Shown: positions 46,419-59,247, counted from the stretch's first letter. The stretch: 64,000 bases of DNA from Nissolia schottii (GCA_003254905.1 QANU01087068.1:392248-456247), one strand, 5' to 3'. The notes: generated from the sequence alone by a model not told the origin. Numbers and translations are program-made.

Positions 46419-47751
46419 ATACATCAATCACAGAGCGTCAGTGAACAAGGCTAAATATATATGGATGCACTAAACCCATCAAGGAGCCATGTCTCTTCAA
46501 TTTCCCTAGTTTATTTATGTGTACTTTGTAATAGTACAGTACTTGGCCATGTACTCTTTTAAGTCTTAATAATAATAATAATAATATAATACTTATCTAA
46601 GAACTTGTTGTGTGCTTTCATGTTAGTGGCCACATTAACAATTTTACTCCTTGTGAACTTGATCCTATATCCTGTAGATCATGTTGCCATGAATTACGGT
46701 AAAATTGATATCATACTCCCTTTTATTAATTTTAAGCATCACTTTCATTAAATACACATATATTAAATAATATAAATTAAAAATAATTTAAAAGATAAAT
46801 TTATTAAATTATCAAAAAAAAATTTGCCTAAAATAACACTTAAAATGGACCTAGTCAATTACTTTCAAGTGATCTTTCTTTGAACCACAATAATGAGCAT
46901 TCTGGTATTAACGGTGCAAAATGTGCCCAAGACTACAGGCATAATTGGAATGGGCTTAAGCCCATTGAGCTGAATGCGGCCCAATTTAGCCCAGTGGCTG
47001 CTCCTGCTTTCTTCACTTTCTCTCTGAAATGCGAACCCAATGGATCTAAGGGCCTATGTCAATATAATGATTTTTGATAGAAACAGACGTCCCACCGCAA
47101 GATACGACATATACTTCGAACCTGATATAGTAGTGTTGATACATACCTACGATATTTGTTGTAAGCCTCCATTATGATGATATTTAAGGTGCGATGCTAA
47201 ATAATTATTTATTTGTTGAACATTTTTTTTTAATACAGTTTAACAACTTATCTGTAACACCAATGCTCTGAGAATCGAATACGACACTATCTCGACAGGT
47301 TAATGTAATAATTAAAATCAAATAATGCCATATAAACTATAGCGCTGGGATGCTTTTAAGTTTTAACACAATTGACATGTCTTTTGTTTATCCAATCATT
47401 TTGTTTATTTAAGAATATTTATAAATTCAAATTCTTTTATTTAAATTTAACTTTAATATATTAACAACAATCATTTTGTTTATTTAAGAATATTTATAAA
47501 TTCAAATTCTTTTATATAATTTAATTTTAATATATTGTTAATATAAATTTTCATTTTATATCATTAATTAATTAAAAACCTTTATATTATATTTTTTTAG
47601 AGCTTTGATAACAAATATCCTAATTAAATAATCAAAGGTAAATTATTTTTAAGCTTTTGATGCATAGTTAGCCCAAGATATTATTTGTCAACTTAATTTA
47701 AAAAATTGTGAGTTTTTTTAAAAATAATATCTCTTAATTTTTGTGGCATAG

Positions 47752-47786
<35 letters not shown>

Positions 47787-48480
47787 CTTAATTAGTCACT
47801 TCAAACCAAAAAATAATAATAATATGCATATTTAACGTAATTATTTAAAATTAATAGTTGAGAGGAAAAAATTAAACTTGTTATAAACGTACGTAACAAA
47901 ATTATAAAACTATCCAAAATTACATATTATAATCTACAAAAGGGAGAAGTGACATTTCTTTTCGAAGGAAAATGTAAAAGATACTCACCTACGCATGAAA
48001 TTCTAAAAGTTAACAATTTAAAAAAAAATAATTATACTAAATTTTATTGAGTATATATAATAAAAAAAAATGTTAGCGTTTTTTATGTGTTTAATCCCTT
48101 ATGCTTGAATGACATTAAGTAATAATATTTTTTCCTTCTTATTCGATTTCAAAATCTTCAAGTGCCTCCTTAAAACTATTAAAGTGATAATTAGATTAAA
48201 TAATTACTTCACCAGTTCTTTTTTTTTCTGTCAATTTAAGAAATTTTTTTTAATTGTTTGTCACTTTTATCAATTAATTACTATTTGTAATTTTGTCCCT
48301 AATCAACTTTTCTTAGAGGATGTAGCCAACACAAATAGTAATAAGAGGTTAAAAAACAATAAAAATAATTTGATAAAATTGTTTCATCAATTATTCTTAA
48401 TTTTAAATTTCTTAACACTCATACTATTATTTAAAATGACAAATAATAAAAAGGCATTGTAGATCTAAAGATACAAATAT
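46419..48480. other. Intergenic, 3' flank of X8 gene D and AT-rich DNA
   Basis: No gene is supported. The gene D 3' UTR block is shared with gene A. 46880-47075 is less AT-rich with GGGCTTAAGCCC-like words, perhaps a transposon scrap. 47400-47540 has a local direct repeat (CAATCATTTTGTTTATTTAAGAATATTTATAAATTC twice). A (TA)n run is at about 47755-47785. Confidence 0.45.
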
Positions 48481-48531
48481 TTCTAGTACATTACATGTAC
48501 AGAAACAATAATCCTAAACCGGGTTGGCATT

Positions 48532-49188
48532 GTGTCGCTAGTTGCTGTCTTCAGGACAATGTTTTGGGTCTTGTGGTTTTCTCCCATCGGTGGGGTTTTG
48601 ACATTTATATGGTTTGGGAGAGAGAAATCCGAATATGTGGGCCAAAACGCAATATTACAGGAGTATGGGCGAATTTCTGAAATCTCCACGGTTCAAGGAG
48701 ATTTCAGAAATTTCGCAAAGAAAAAAGAAAAGGGCAGAGAGCATGGGATTCCGCGTGGGGGACAGGGTTCTGAAATCTCCACGGGTCAGGGAGATTTCAG
48801 AAATGTCGCAAGATCAGTTGATATTGATCGCGTGGAAGTACGCAGAGGTGCTTCTGAGCCATCTGGTTCTGTTACCAGGGTTAGGGCAGGTTTTGATTTG
48901 AATGAGCTGCCTGAGGATGCATCAGACGATGACCACGACAACTCCCAGCTCGATGCACCTCCGAGGCAACCGTCGCCCAGATCTGCCCCGAGGGGAAACC
49001 TATTTGCCAGGGGAATTCGCAGAGTACGGAGACGCATGATGCGGTGGATGGGACACCGGGGCAACCAAGATGGAGCAAGTACCAGCAACGCAGGTGAACA
49101 AGGGTATGATCTTCGTGACCGTCAGAATATTAGGGCACCCAACAGATATACCCCTACAGAGGCACCTAAGCACTCAGATTTTCCATGA
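48532..49188 (+). CDS. Uncertain 218-residue open frame containing repeated hairpins
   Basis: An open frame of 218 codons, GC-richer than its surroundings. Two short hairpins (48669-48716 and 48770-48800) lie in frame and both encode SEIST.QGDFRN. The second half is acidic and then basic: GFDLNELPEDASDDDHD resembles an LxLxL (EAR-type) motif, followed by Arg-rich RGIRRVRRRMMRWMGHR and a tail YDLRDRQNIRAPNRYTP. That tail reminds me of C-termini of plant transposon-encoded proteins. I cannot name the protein. The start is uncertain, since the frame runs from AT-rich non-coding DNA. It may be the 3' part of a degenerate transposon gene. Confidence 0.35.
   Translation: MSLVAVFRTMFWVLWFSPIGGVLTFIWFGREKSEYVGQNAILQEYGRISEISTVQGDFRNFAKKKEKGREHGIPRGGQGSEISTGQGDFRNVARSVDIDRVEVRRGASEPSGSVTRVRAGFDLNELPEDASDDDHDNSQLDAPPRQPSPRSAPRGNLFARGIRRVRRRMMRWMGHRGNQDGASTSNAGEQGYDLRDRQNIRAPNRYTPTEAPKHSDFP
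48669..48800. repeat. Two CTGAAATCTCC...GGAGATTTCAG hairpins
   Basis: Hairpin one (48669-48716) has arms of about 19 bases with a single bulge, GCGAATTTCTGAAATCTCC against GGAGATTTCAGAAATTTCGC. Hairpin two (48770-48800) has 11-base arms around CACGGGTCA. Their spacing of 93 bases is a multiple of three. Confidence 0.85.
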
Positions 49189-49691
49189 ACAAATATGTTT
49201 GTACATGTACCCAACAAGATTGAACAAATATGATTGAAATTTCCATTGTTATTATTCTTTTTATTATTATTATTGGAATGATGATGACATTAACCTTTAA
49301 TCTAATTGCAATCCTAAAATACAAAGCGTCGCCCTAATCTAACCATGACACTACTATCTTATGCAGCAACACCTCACCTCCTCTATCCATTTTCTTGTCT
49401 CAAAATTAAAATTAATCACACACTATGAATATTACCCTAGATCAGAAAGAGAAGAAAGAAAAGTAAAAATTGTTAAAGAGGAAGCAGAAGAATTTAAGAA
49501 TGGAGAGAGAATGAGCAATGAGGAAGAAGAAAGTGAATGAATGACCAATGAAGCTCTTCACTTCACTTAGTCGAATTTAAATATATTTTTTCCCTACTGT
49601 GAAATCTCCACGTGGTATGGCAATTTCAGAGCCTGAAATCTCTACAGTATGTGGCGATTTCAGAAAAAAAAAAAAAAAAAAAAAAAAACTA
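49189..49691. other. Spacer with two more GAAATC hairpins before the gap
   Basis: No gene is supported. 49600-49628 and 49633-49663 are imperfect versions of the same hairpin (TGAAATCTCCACG..GGCAATTTCA and CTGAAATCTCTAC..GGCGATTTCAG), next to each other and followed by a long A run. Confidence 0.6.
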
Positions 49692-50059
49692 NNNNNNNNN
49701 NNNNNNNNNNNNNNNNNNNNNNNNNNNNNNNNNNNNNNNNNNNNNNNNNNNNNNNNNNNNNNNNNNNNNNNNNNNNNNNNNNNNNNNNNNNNNNNNNNNN
49801 NNNNNNNNNNNNNNNNNNNNNNNNNNNNNNNNNNNNNNNNNNNNNNNNNNNNNNNNNNNNNNNNNNNNNNNNNNNNNNNNNNNNNNNNNNNNNNNNNNNN
49901 NNNNNNNNNNNNNNNNNNNNNNNNNNNNNNNNNNNNNNNNNNNNNNNNNNNNNNNNNNNNNNNNNNNNNNNNNNNNNNNNNNNNNNNNNNNNNNNNNNNN
50001 NNNNNNNNNNNNNNNNNNNNNNNNNNNNNNNNNNNNNNNNNNNNNNNNNNNNNNNNNNN
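49692..50059. other. Assembly gap (368 N)
   Basis: A run of N bounded on both sides by poly-A. It lies 175 bases upstream of the X8 gene at 50.2 kb and hides part of its distal promoter. Open frames crossing it are artefacts. Confidence 0.99.
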
Positions 50060-50118
50060 AAAAAAAAAAAAAAAAAGCAAAAGCGCCTTCTCTACTGCAT
50101 CCTCTCCCCACATTCACT

Positions 50119-50127
50119 ATAATATAG
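50119..50127 (+). promoter_or_regulatory. TATA box of X8 gene E
   Basis: TATAATATA lies 107 bases before the start codon, in the context GCAAAAGCGCCTTC...CACATTCAC shared with gene B. Confidence 0.55.
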
Positions 50128-50233
50128 TTTCTCTTTTTTCTCTGAAACTCTTTCCTTCTCTCCGCCTTTACCAACTCATCAACAACAACACACCCCTCAG
50201 TTCCCTTAATATAACTCTCTCTTTCTTTCTCCA

Positions 50234-52732
50234 ATGGCTTCATCCAAGCTGGTCTCCGCGCTGCTCTTACTAGCCACCATCAATGCGGCTGCAGCTCAGG
50301 CCACGTGGTGCGTGGCCAGGAGCGACGCCACCGGCCAGGCGCTGCAGCTGGCGCTGGACTACGCATGTGGGGCCGGCGCCGACTGCCTCCCCCTCCAGCC
50401 CAATGGACTCTGCTTCCTCCCTAACACCATGCAGGCCCACGCTTCCTACGCCTTCAACAGCTTCTACCAGATCAAGGCCAGAGCCCCTGGCTCCTGCGAT
50501 TTCGGTGGAACCGCCACCATTGCACAAAGCGATCCCAGTATGTCAAAATATATTTATTATTTCTTTTTTTGTGGATCGGTTTTGGTGGGTCTCATTTTTT
50601 TAAAAAAAAAAATAAAAATTATGGTTTTGTGTAGGCTATGGATCTTGCGTGTACCCGTCTTCTTCGAGGTATGTTTGTTTCTTTTTTTCTTTTATTGTTT
50701 CTATAGTAGATTATATTATAATAATATATGGAGTACATTTTTTTTTTAATTGGGGGAAATGGTTCTTGTGTGTTCCTTGATATTGAAGTAAATGGAGGAT
50801 TCTCTCATTCTCATAAGCCGTATTTTTTTCTTTTTCCTTTTTATTTTTATTTTTGCTCTTTTTTGGGTTGCCTTTTTTGTTTGTCTGGTGACAATGTCTT
50901 GCCGAATACAACAGAGGGTGACATGGGACGCCGAACAGTGGTGGAAGTTGGTGTGTTAAGGAGGGGAGAAGCAGCTTGCGTCACATTTTGTTTGGGGGGT
51001 TGTGAAACGTGTCCCTCTGCATGGTTGGTGCTAACCCACATTTGAGACTAATATTTTGGAGCTAACCCATAAACTTAAATAAGAAATAAAATGTTAAATA
51101 TTATTTATAAAAATATTTATATTTAAATTCATGAATTAAATTTTTAAAACATTTTTATCTGCACATTTTCTCGTCGTTTCCTTTAATAATTTACCGTTTT
51201 CTAGTTTCTACCATCACAAACCATGGCATCTTTTCTGCTAAAACTAAACTGTGACTTGTCTTTTTTCAAAATTTCAAACTCTTGGGTTCCGCACTGTACT
51301 CGTCACTTTTTTGTTTTTGATATGGGTGGGGTGAGGGGTGGTAAGCGGTAACGTTTAATTCTACTATTTGACTGACACATAGGGAGAGTGATGTTGCCTA
51401 GCCTTTTTTTCACCTTGTGTATGTGGTTGGGTCCGTCGGATGAGTCTTCCGTGACCCCACTCCATCCAACGGCTCAGGTTCATCTTGAATTCCTGATCAA
51501 CCGTTGTGTCGTTCATGACAAGTTTGAATCATATCATACATAGTGTCAGACATTTAGCTTGCTTTTACACTGGTGAAGTAACTGAGCGAGCAGTGTGTGT
51601 CTATCTGATCTATCCAACAAATCCAGTAATTGATTGATCCTTACCTTACATTTATCATGTCACCTCTATAATGTAACGTCATAGCAATGCCGTTATAAGA
51701 GAAATTAAGGTGACTTTTTATAAGGGAAATTAAATTATTGTGATGGATAGCTACAGTTAGGTATACCTAAATAATAACATCTCAACAGTTATTTGATGGA
51801 ATTGAGCCAAATAATCAGTTAATTAATGTGCTAAAAATAGACCCTACACTTAAATCTCCTTTGGTGTAAGTAAGATTTGGGGTTCCCATTAGACAAAGTG
51901 ACAAGGCAACCATGCCTTGTTGTAGCAAGGTAGCGAGGCATATAAAGATGGATCGGATCATAATAATAATCATTGCTTGTAATGTGTTTTTGACGCCTTT
52001 TGACCTCTTGTGCCTCTCAGCCATTTAAGAAAATTAGTGATGGTGACAATCATGGGGCCAACTGGTTGAGTTCTGGATTTCATTTTGCCATCTCACGTGT
52101 CATGATGTGTCTTTATTTTGTTGAGAGTTCACACCCACATGACATGGTTATGAAACATTCTTAATTAGAAATAAATTTAATACATAATTTTTTAACATAA
52201 TAAAAACGATACAATTCTTTTTCCATGCTTGTGTCTAATAATACATATTACTTATTCCCTTGGTAGATTGACTTGTGGCAGCATAGAGTGGGACAAATTA
52301 AGAGATACATTTGAAGGGAATAAAAAAGTTTACTGAAAAGTATCTTGAATATTTGTTAAGTAATTAAAAATAAAAAAGTTTTAAAATTTTTAATGTATTT
52401 AATGTATTAAAAATTTTAAAAATTGTCTCGTGGATGCACCAAAAGAAATTCAACACTCAGGCGACTGATTTGTATTTGTTTAATCTCTTGTGTTGTTCAG
52501 CACGGCTGGAGGATCAACCACACCCACGCCTTCGATGAACACCCCAAACACGCCCTCGTCACCCACCACGACAACACCAATCTCCGGAATGAGCGGTAAC
52601 GACGGACTAACACCTGGAATGGATGCTCCATTCCCTGACAATACTAAGTCTAGAGCAACCCCAGCGGCAATAGCCCCCTGCTTCCTAGTTTTCTTTTCAT
52701 CCAGTCTCATTATGTCCCTGATTATCTCTTAG
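50234..52732 (+). CDS. Plasmodesmata callose-binding-type protein (PDCB-like, X8 + GPI), gene E
   Basis: Exons 50234-50537, 50635-50668 and 52501-52732 join in frame to give 189 residues; the second intron is 1.8 kb. A signal peptide (MASSKLVSALLLLATINAAA) precedes the X8 domain, which starts ATWCVARSDATGQALQLAL and ends SYGSCVYP. All six cysteines are present, with GADCLPLQPNGLCFLPNT. The last exon gives a Thr/Pro/Ser linker (TPTPSMNTPNTPSSPTTTTP) of the kind that is O-glycosylated. It then gives a hydrophobic end (CFLVFFSSSLIMSLIIS) fitting a GPI signal. This is the full architecture of PDCB proteins, which sit on the outer face of the plasma membrane at plasmodesmal necks, bind callose and limit cell-to-cell movement. 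It is the only member of the cluster here with the complete PDCB layout. Confidence 0.93.
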
Positions 52733-53937
52733 CCTTGCATATGAACTTGGTGAGAGTTAGGAAGCTTACAGTTTTGTCAGGAGTTAAAGGGGAGCCTCTT
52801 GTTGTTTATAACCTTGCTTTATGGCAACTACATCTTTTACCTACTATTTTAATACTCCAATGTACAAGGTTGTGAACAAGTTAAGCCTGGAGCAGAGCTA
52901 GGGTTGTAGCGAGGCCTCTAATGATAAGATTATTGATTTATAGGGCTCAAGTTTAATTCAGTAGCTCAATTTCATGTTTCAATTCAGAAACAGTGCTATA
53001 TCATTAGCTTATAATGTTTCATTTTTAGAATGAATTCCTTCCTATCCATCTTTTTTCTTCTTCATATCTTCAACTACTCCAACACGAATAAACTATGCTA
53101 GGGGAGTAGATCACCACAAGGCAAATAAATTTGCTTAGTACCCACAATTTGAAATGGATTTTGCTCGTCAATGTGATTTGAATTGTAGAATTGAGAAATA
53201 ATTGAACAAGGGCTTCGTACCAAATATGAAAAAGTGCACTATTCTCCACGCATATATGGACACGAATTTTCATGCATCAAATTCAATCAGTATTTAGATG
53301 TTTAGTTTGGGGTTTACGGAGTACGGTATGTATTTTTCTTAAAAGGTTTTAGGTTTGAACTTTGACGATAGAAAAAAATTTTAAAAAGAGAAAACGGTTT
53401 CAGAGATCTTTGAACTACAAAGTATTTTTAATACTAAAATAAGCTAATTAAAACATGTATTTAATATAAATTTTTCCTAACATGTTGCGCATCAGGCTAC
53501 ACATTGTATCAATTTGAAAAATGAAAATAACGGAGGTTACTATGGATGGGTATTATTTTTGGTAATATACTGACGATAGGTATTATTATACCGACGACGA
53601 AGTTTTATATAATAGTATTTAAAAAAAGTATTAAATACAACAGGCAATAAAATACGAGACCCAAGTGTACCAAATTCAATTAAAAGATTAATCAAAACCA
53701 AGGAATACCAGGCATAAGAAAGCAGAGCGATCACAAGCATTAAAAATAGAATCTTCTCAGGTCATGAAACAGCTTTGTATAAACCTCAAAAACTTCTATG
53801 GCACAAGCATAAATCTCTATAAATAAATACCTTCGAGATAAGTAAAAAATAACACAAGTTTAATGAACAAAAGATAGCAGTAGACCTCGAAAGATCGAAC
53901 TATAACTGTCAGGCCTCTGATTATAACATTTGCTCAA
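52733..53937. other. Intergenic between converging genes
   Basis: No gene is supported. It holds the 3' UTR regions of the X8 gene on + and of the UBA/PUB gene on -. Confidence 0.5.
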
Positions 53938-56900
53938 TTAAAGAACTCCAAAAAAGGGATTCTTAATTGCAGAGTCTAGTTCAGACCCAGCTGAATTCAG
54001 GACTGCCTTGTCAACCTTGTCCCTAGGCAAAAACAAAAACTCACCACCATCTATCTTCTCAAACCCACAAATTTCCAGGAATTCAATGCCCCCCTTCAAG
54101 GCACCAACTCTTTCCTGTTCACACAATGAGCATTACATGCAAAAGAGTGAGCAACTGATTTCGTTTTCTTTGGTAGGGGAAGAGCGACCATGTACTTGGA
54201 TCAACACAATATGCATGATGCAGTTGATATAGATGTAAGTAAACGTGGGGCATACATGAACACAATTTGATGATTGTTAAGCCCTGAACCTCTTCCATAG
54301 CACTCATTCGACTTTTTATTTGGTTTAGGAAGCTGAACTATTTAGGGAGTTTCTTACCTGAAAAGTTTGGTTACTAAGTCGGATTTTCCTGAACTTTTCC
54401 TCATCCGGATTTCTGGCAACATTCCCCACATAAGTTAGAAGAGTTTGGAATGCTTTCTTTACTCTGGCATCATCCTCCTGCTCCAAGAATAAGTGATCAT
54501 GTAAGGAGGCAAACTTTAATAGTATATTTAAGGTGTTAATCAACTTACAATATTGAGAGGTATTAGCCTGCAGTAAGCGATCAATTTCCATTTCCATAAA
54601 AATGGTAAATGTTTAAGTACATAACAAGGAAACTTTTTTTTTTTGGCCAATGAGCTCTAGCTTAACAGAAATTATTGTCTCCCTCTCCCTAGCGTTATCG
54701 AGTTTGAGCCTCTCCAATGTAACCAAAAACAACAAAGAAGCATTTATAAAAAACTTTGGTAGGAAAGCTGTTTTGTGTCATGAGCGCAAAACAGACCATG
54801 CAATTTCCGATTCGAGAGGCAAAGTCTTTTTAAGGTGCCAAGCTCTCCACATAAATTGCATAAGAAATGTACAACTTAGCAATTATCCAAGAGTTACTAA
54901 TACTGTCCACTAGGCAGAGGCACCACCAAATTCTCCATTAGTGGCATATGAATGTACCTTGAAGTTCTTTCTTCTTCTATCAAAAGGAGAAAAAGGAAAA
55001 GAAAAAGAATGTACCTTGTGGTTCTGCTTGAGAGAACGCAAGCACTCTCTCATTTGCTCAGCTTTGGTGGCAGGCCTAACTGGCAGAAAACTCTGCATGC
55101 AGAAACAAATTTTCAAGTAAATAGATACCTGAAAGGGAAGAATCATTTTTTTTTGGAAACCAACATCATTTTTGGACAATCTCATACCTTTTTCTCCTCT
55201 ACAACAGTTGAGGGTTTTGCTTCTGAAGGCTCCTCTGGAGGCAATCCAAGTTTTCGCCTTCTTTCCGCCTGTCATAATAGAGAAACAAAATGTTGTTTTC
55301 TGTGCCTTCTTTTATAGAAAAAGCCTTAACATACATGGTACATCTCAAGTTTTACCACCTAAGGTGTTATGTACTACCCTCCATTTGATCTAACCCTAAG
55401 CCTTTCATTGTGCAACCTGGGTTCACATTCGATGCTTCCATAATACATGATCTTTTACCCAAGACTGAATAAATTGCATCATAAAGTTGTCATAGTAAAT
55501 GACCTTAAGGGAAAATAAAAACATGAAACATCCCAAGTGTTATTCATATTCAAGAACAGCCAAATGAAATGTATAAGATAAAAATTTAATTCAGGTTTGA
55601 GGCAAAGGTGTAAACCTTGTCTTCTTCTAACTTCTGCCTGATTTTCTCTCTAGCTCTCCTCTCTTCCTCTTTCTCTGCTTTTCGCAAAGCTAACAACCTG
55701 CAAAAGGAAGCCGATTTTTCTTGAAGCTAGGAACATTCAAAACAATATACAGGATGCAAAACAAAAAAAATATGCTGGTTAAGCCCGACCGTTTTCTCTC
55801 ATTCTCTTCTTCAATCCTCTTTGCTTCCAGTAACTCCTTGCCAATGCGAATTCTCTCCTGTATAAAAACACGAGACAACAAAATGTAACTGCTTAACAAT
55901 TATGGACAAGTGTATCTACAAATGCTGTATTAAGATTTTACATGCTGGTCCAACCTCAGAAATATTACATACATAAACTAAGTCAGAAATTCTTCAAGAA
56001 GATAACCAAAGGAAAATCTGCTACTTTGGAATGTAACACACAACGCAAATATATGGAAGTTTGAAAATCATACAATGAAAGTAATAATCTTGCTTTATAT
56101 TTAAGGAGCTAAAGCCTTATTCATGATGGGGGAGTAATTATACTATATAGGCGCTTAAAAATTACTGCAGAAAGATAATCCCAACAGCATTTGAAGCCAA
56201 TTTACAGCTGATTTGAATTATTTAATAACAATTGGGAGGCCTTTGTCCCTTTTACAATTCTTTCTGAGAAAGCTACAGCCTTGAAACAATTAGGTAGTCT
56301 TCAAAGCATAGTCTTTTGTTTCATATGTCAAGTTCAATTAATTCCAATAGCTTAATTTTACAATATTCTTTAAGAAGCCCCCCCCTATATCAGTGAAAAT
56401 ATAGAACACGGTCGACTTTTGAAGAATACCACTCTTATGTTGTCTTCAACCGCATAAGCTTAAAGAGATCACTTGTGAAACCTTAAGCTCTTACATGGAG
56501 GCTCATGAATGGTTTTATGTCTCTAGCATTGTACAGACATGGACACAAAAATATCCTAAAATGTAATATTTTCAAATATCCACATAAGTCAGCATTCAAA
56601 TTCAACGAGATAAGTGAGAAGCAAATGGATGAATCTACAAAATACCTTTTCTCTTTCTCTTTCCATTCTCTTTTCCTCCTCTTCTTTCTTCTTGCGAGCT
56701 CTCTCCCTTGAGATTGTTGGTTAAAAAATTAAGTGTTTATAAAAACAACAGATAATCCAGTATGAATAGATCGACTCCAAAAGTTATTAAATGCAAAAAA
56801 TAGTCCGGGACACAAGATAAACAAGCAGATGTTAAACCACAGTATATAACGAAATCTAAAATGACAATATCAACTGAACAAAAGTCCAGAGTACCCAGAA

Positions 56901-59182
56901 AACAAACACAATATAGACACAAATTTCAACCAAGCCAACATTAATACTGTCGTATAGAAGTAGCATATATATAACTCAAATGAAATGATAGAGGACACTG
57001 AAATCTACCAGACACATTCCTGCTGCACACAAGTTACTTGAGTAACTTGAGTAATTACCATAATGCCTCAACTGTGATAACCATAGGTCATCACAAATTA
57101 CTTCCACTAAATATGTTTAAAATTATTCCCTATTCCTTTGCCAAAACAATATTTAAACTCTACTACAGATTCATATCATGGCACATATTATGAAACTTAT
57201 CTGACGTCCAGTTTCATACCTTAGCTCCTGTTGTTTAGCTTTCATTTCTTCTGGGGTAAGAGAAGGTTTAGGAGCCTCAAGTTTGGTGTTGGCTGGTACC
57301 TAAATGAACCATCAGGTCAAAAGCTTTAGATTGCAACTTAATTATATTGAATAAATTTTGAAATTTATTTATACAGCATGAACTGGTCTAATTTCAGTTA
57401 AGCACTGCAACATCAAAAACTATAACTTATGTAGCAATGTGCGCACCATGACAATAAGCTATGCTAAATGTAAAAATACCATACCAAGGGCATCTGATCT
57501 ATGTCAGTGTCATTCTCATGCTCTACTATCCAATTTACAGCAGTCTCAAGGCTAGCATTTCCTGTCAAAAGAGAGAAGCCAAAGTTTCAGTCAATGTTCA
57601 GATATAAATATATAAGTGATGTATTGAAAATACCTAATAAATACATTGAGTATTACATGTATCCTAGATCTAGAGACAAGGAAACATGTAATAAGAAAAC
57701 ATGATTGCTTTAAATAAAATTGTTATCAAGTATTAATATATTTTTTTTGGGTTCTTTTTCTGTCTTCCTCCACTACCCTTTCAATGAACCATCTTCCATT
57801 TGATCTGCTTAACTTACTTGAGCCTCTATCGGTCTTCTCACATGAGACATGAAAATATAATAAGGTAAACAAAATTTGCCAGAACAGCGAGAATATTACC
57901 ATGCCACACCACATAATAATATACATCAAAGGTTAAAATAATAGGACTGCATATAACTTCACCAGAATAATGAAGAGCTCGTGTTGCTTGTGCTGTTGAA
58001 AATCCCATTGATTCAAGTTCCTCGAGTAGCTTTTTGTCAACTTCTGGAACAACCATTTCTGCATTTTAAAGCATAAATCAATCATTACTGACCTCACAAA
58101 ACAGATATCACCAATCATTTTCTGGAAAATAAGGGTGAAATCTTACAACACCATGGAAATAACTGATTATTGGACGTTTTCCAAAAACAAAATGACACAG
58201 AAGGGTTGTCTTTAAGGTTCACTACAATATTAGATTAGGAACTCAGCTGCTTAGCTTTGACTTATTTCATAAAAAACAAATAAAAAATAAAGAAAAACTT
58301 GGGCTAGTGCAGTAGTAGTAGTAGTATTATACGTTCATCTTGGCCAGCGCCTGCTGTGAGAGCCTCTTCTGAGGTAGCAGTTGCATCCACCTTTGGAGCC
58401 TCTAAACTTATTGGCTTAGCTGCCTCTGAAGTCTTATCTACAAATTCAGCATGCCCAGTTCTTTTCGTATGCAAATCACTCTCCTAAATGATCAAACAGT
58501 AAAAGGCAAAGAAAATAGAAGGAAAAAAAAAAAATCAGGCCTCCTACGTTTGATCATAACATAATCAAGACTCACACATTACTTCCAAGTTTGGTTTCAA
58601 AGATTCCACAAGATTCCTTCTCTCTAGACACACTCAAATGATGACATTTCAAACAAGTAAATTAACAGCTAAATTCAACAAATATATAAAATAAATAATA
58701 GAATTGAATTTCCCCCTACTTTTTTTTTCCGCAGCCACTTAAATTCATAACCTCAAACAAACTAAACCCTAGAATAGCTGAGAATTGCAGCACTATCATA
58801 AAATTTCATCAGCTGTTTGTAGAAACCGTTCAATTCCGAAAAACCTAAAGAACTGAATCTAAGTAAGCATCAATCTCGTCGCAGCTGGAAGCAATCAAGA
58901 ATTGCCATTAGCGTGGAATCAAAATTTCGGAAACACAATTGAGATCGCATTTGCTGCGAAGAAAGATAAATACAATACTGAAAAGGGAAAATGGAGAGAT
59001 AATTGGGATCTGACTGTTTTGGATCGGCAGGGTTTGGCGCAAGCGGTGCAGACGAGGTTGAGAACGGGTTCGGTGGATTCCGAGAAGTTGGAGTGGGAGG
59101 TGAGCTCGGCGTGCTCCTGCGCTTCTTCCACGGACCTCAGGAGGGCCCCACAGTCCCCGCACTTCAGAGAAACCCCCGCCAT
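53938..59182 (-). CDS. Zinc finger, UBA, coiled-coil and PUB domain protein (CDC48/p97 adaptor type)
   Basis: Twelve exons join in frame to give 412 residues: 59015-59182, 58333-58483, 57963-58058, 57485-57561, 57220-57299, 56646-56706, 55790-55857, 55616-55697, 55188-55268, 55015-55092, 54358-54477 and 53938-54114. Residues 1-70 hold two C2H2-type fingers, each with C-x2-C, a spacer and H-x5-H ([24 protein letters not shown]). Residues 110-155 are a UBA domain with the MGF loop ([20 protein letters not shown]). Residues 180-262 are a charged Glu/Arg/Lys coiled coil. Residues 315-400 are a PUB domain ([34 protein letters not shown]). UBA binds ubiquitin and PUB binds the tail of CDC48/p97, so an adaptor role is inferred. 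The layout matches the Arabidopsis UBA/TS-N protein I recall as At1g04850. The exon 1 donor (ACA|GTCAGA) is weak but needed for the second finger. Confidence 0.93.
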
Positions 59183-59247
59183 TGTTGATGAGGCAAAGGG
59201 TCCGCTTACAGTACTGCAATTCTGCGTTTCTTACAAAGTTATGGGCT

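Noticed and set aside
46880-47077. 65-codon frame after X8 gene D
   Set aside because: No family match; looks like a scrap of repeat DNA with GGGCTTAAGCCC words.
49577-50273. Long open frames crossing the N run
   Set aside because: They exist only because N codons cannot be stops; not biological.
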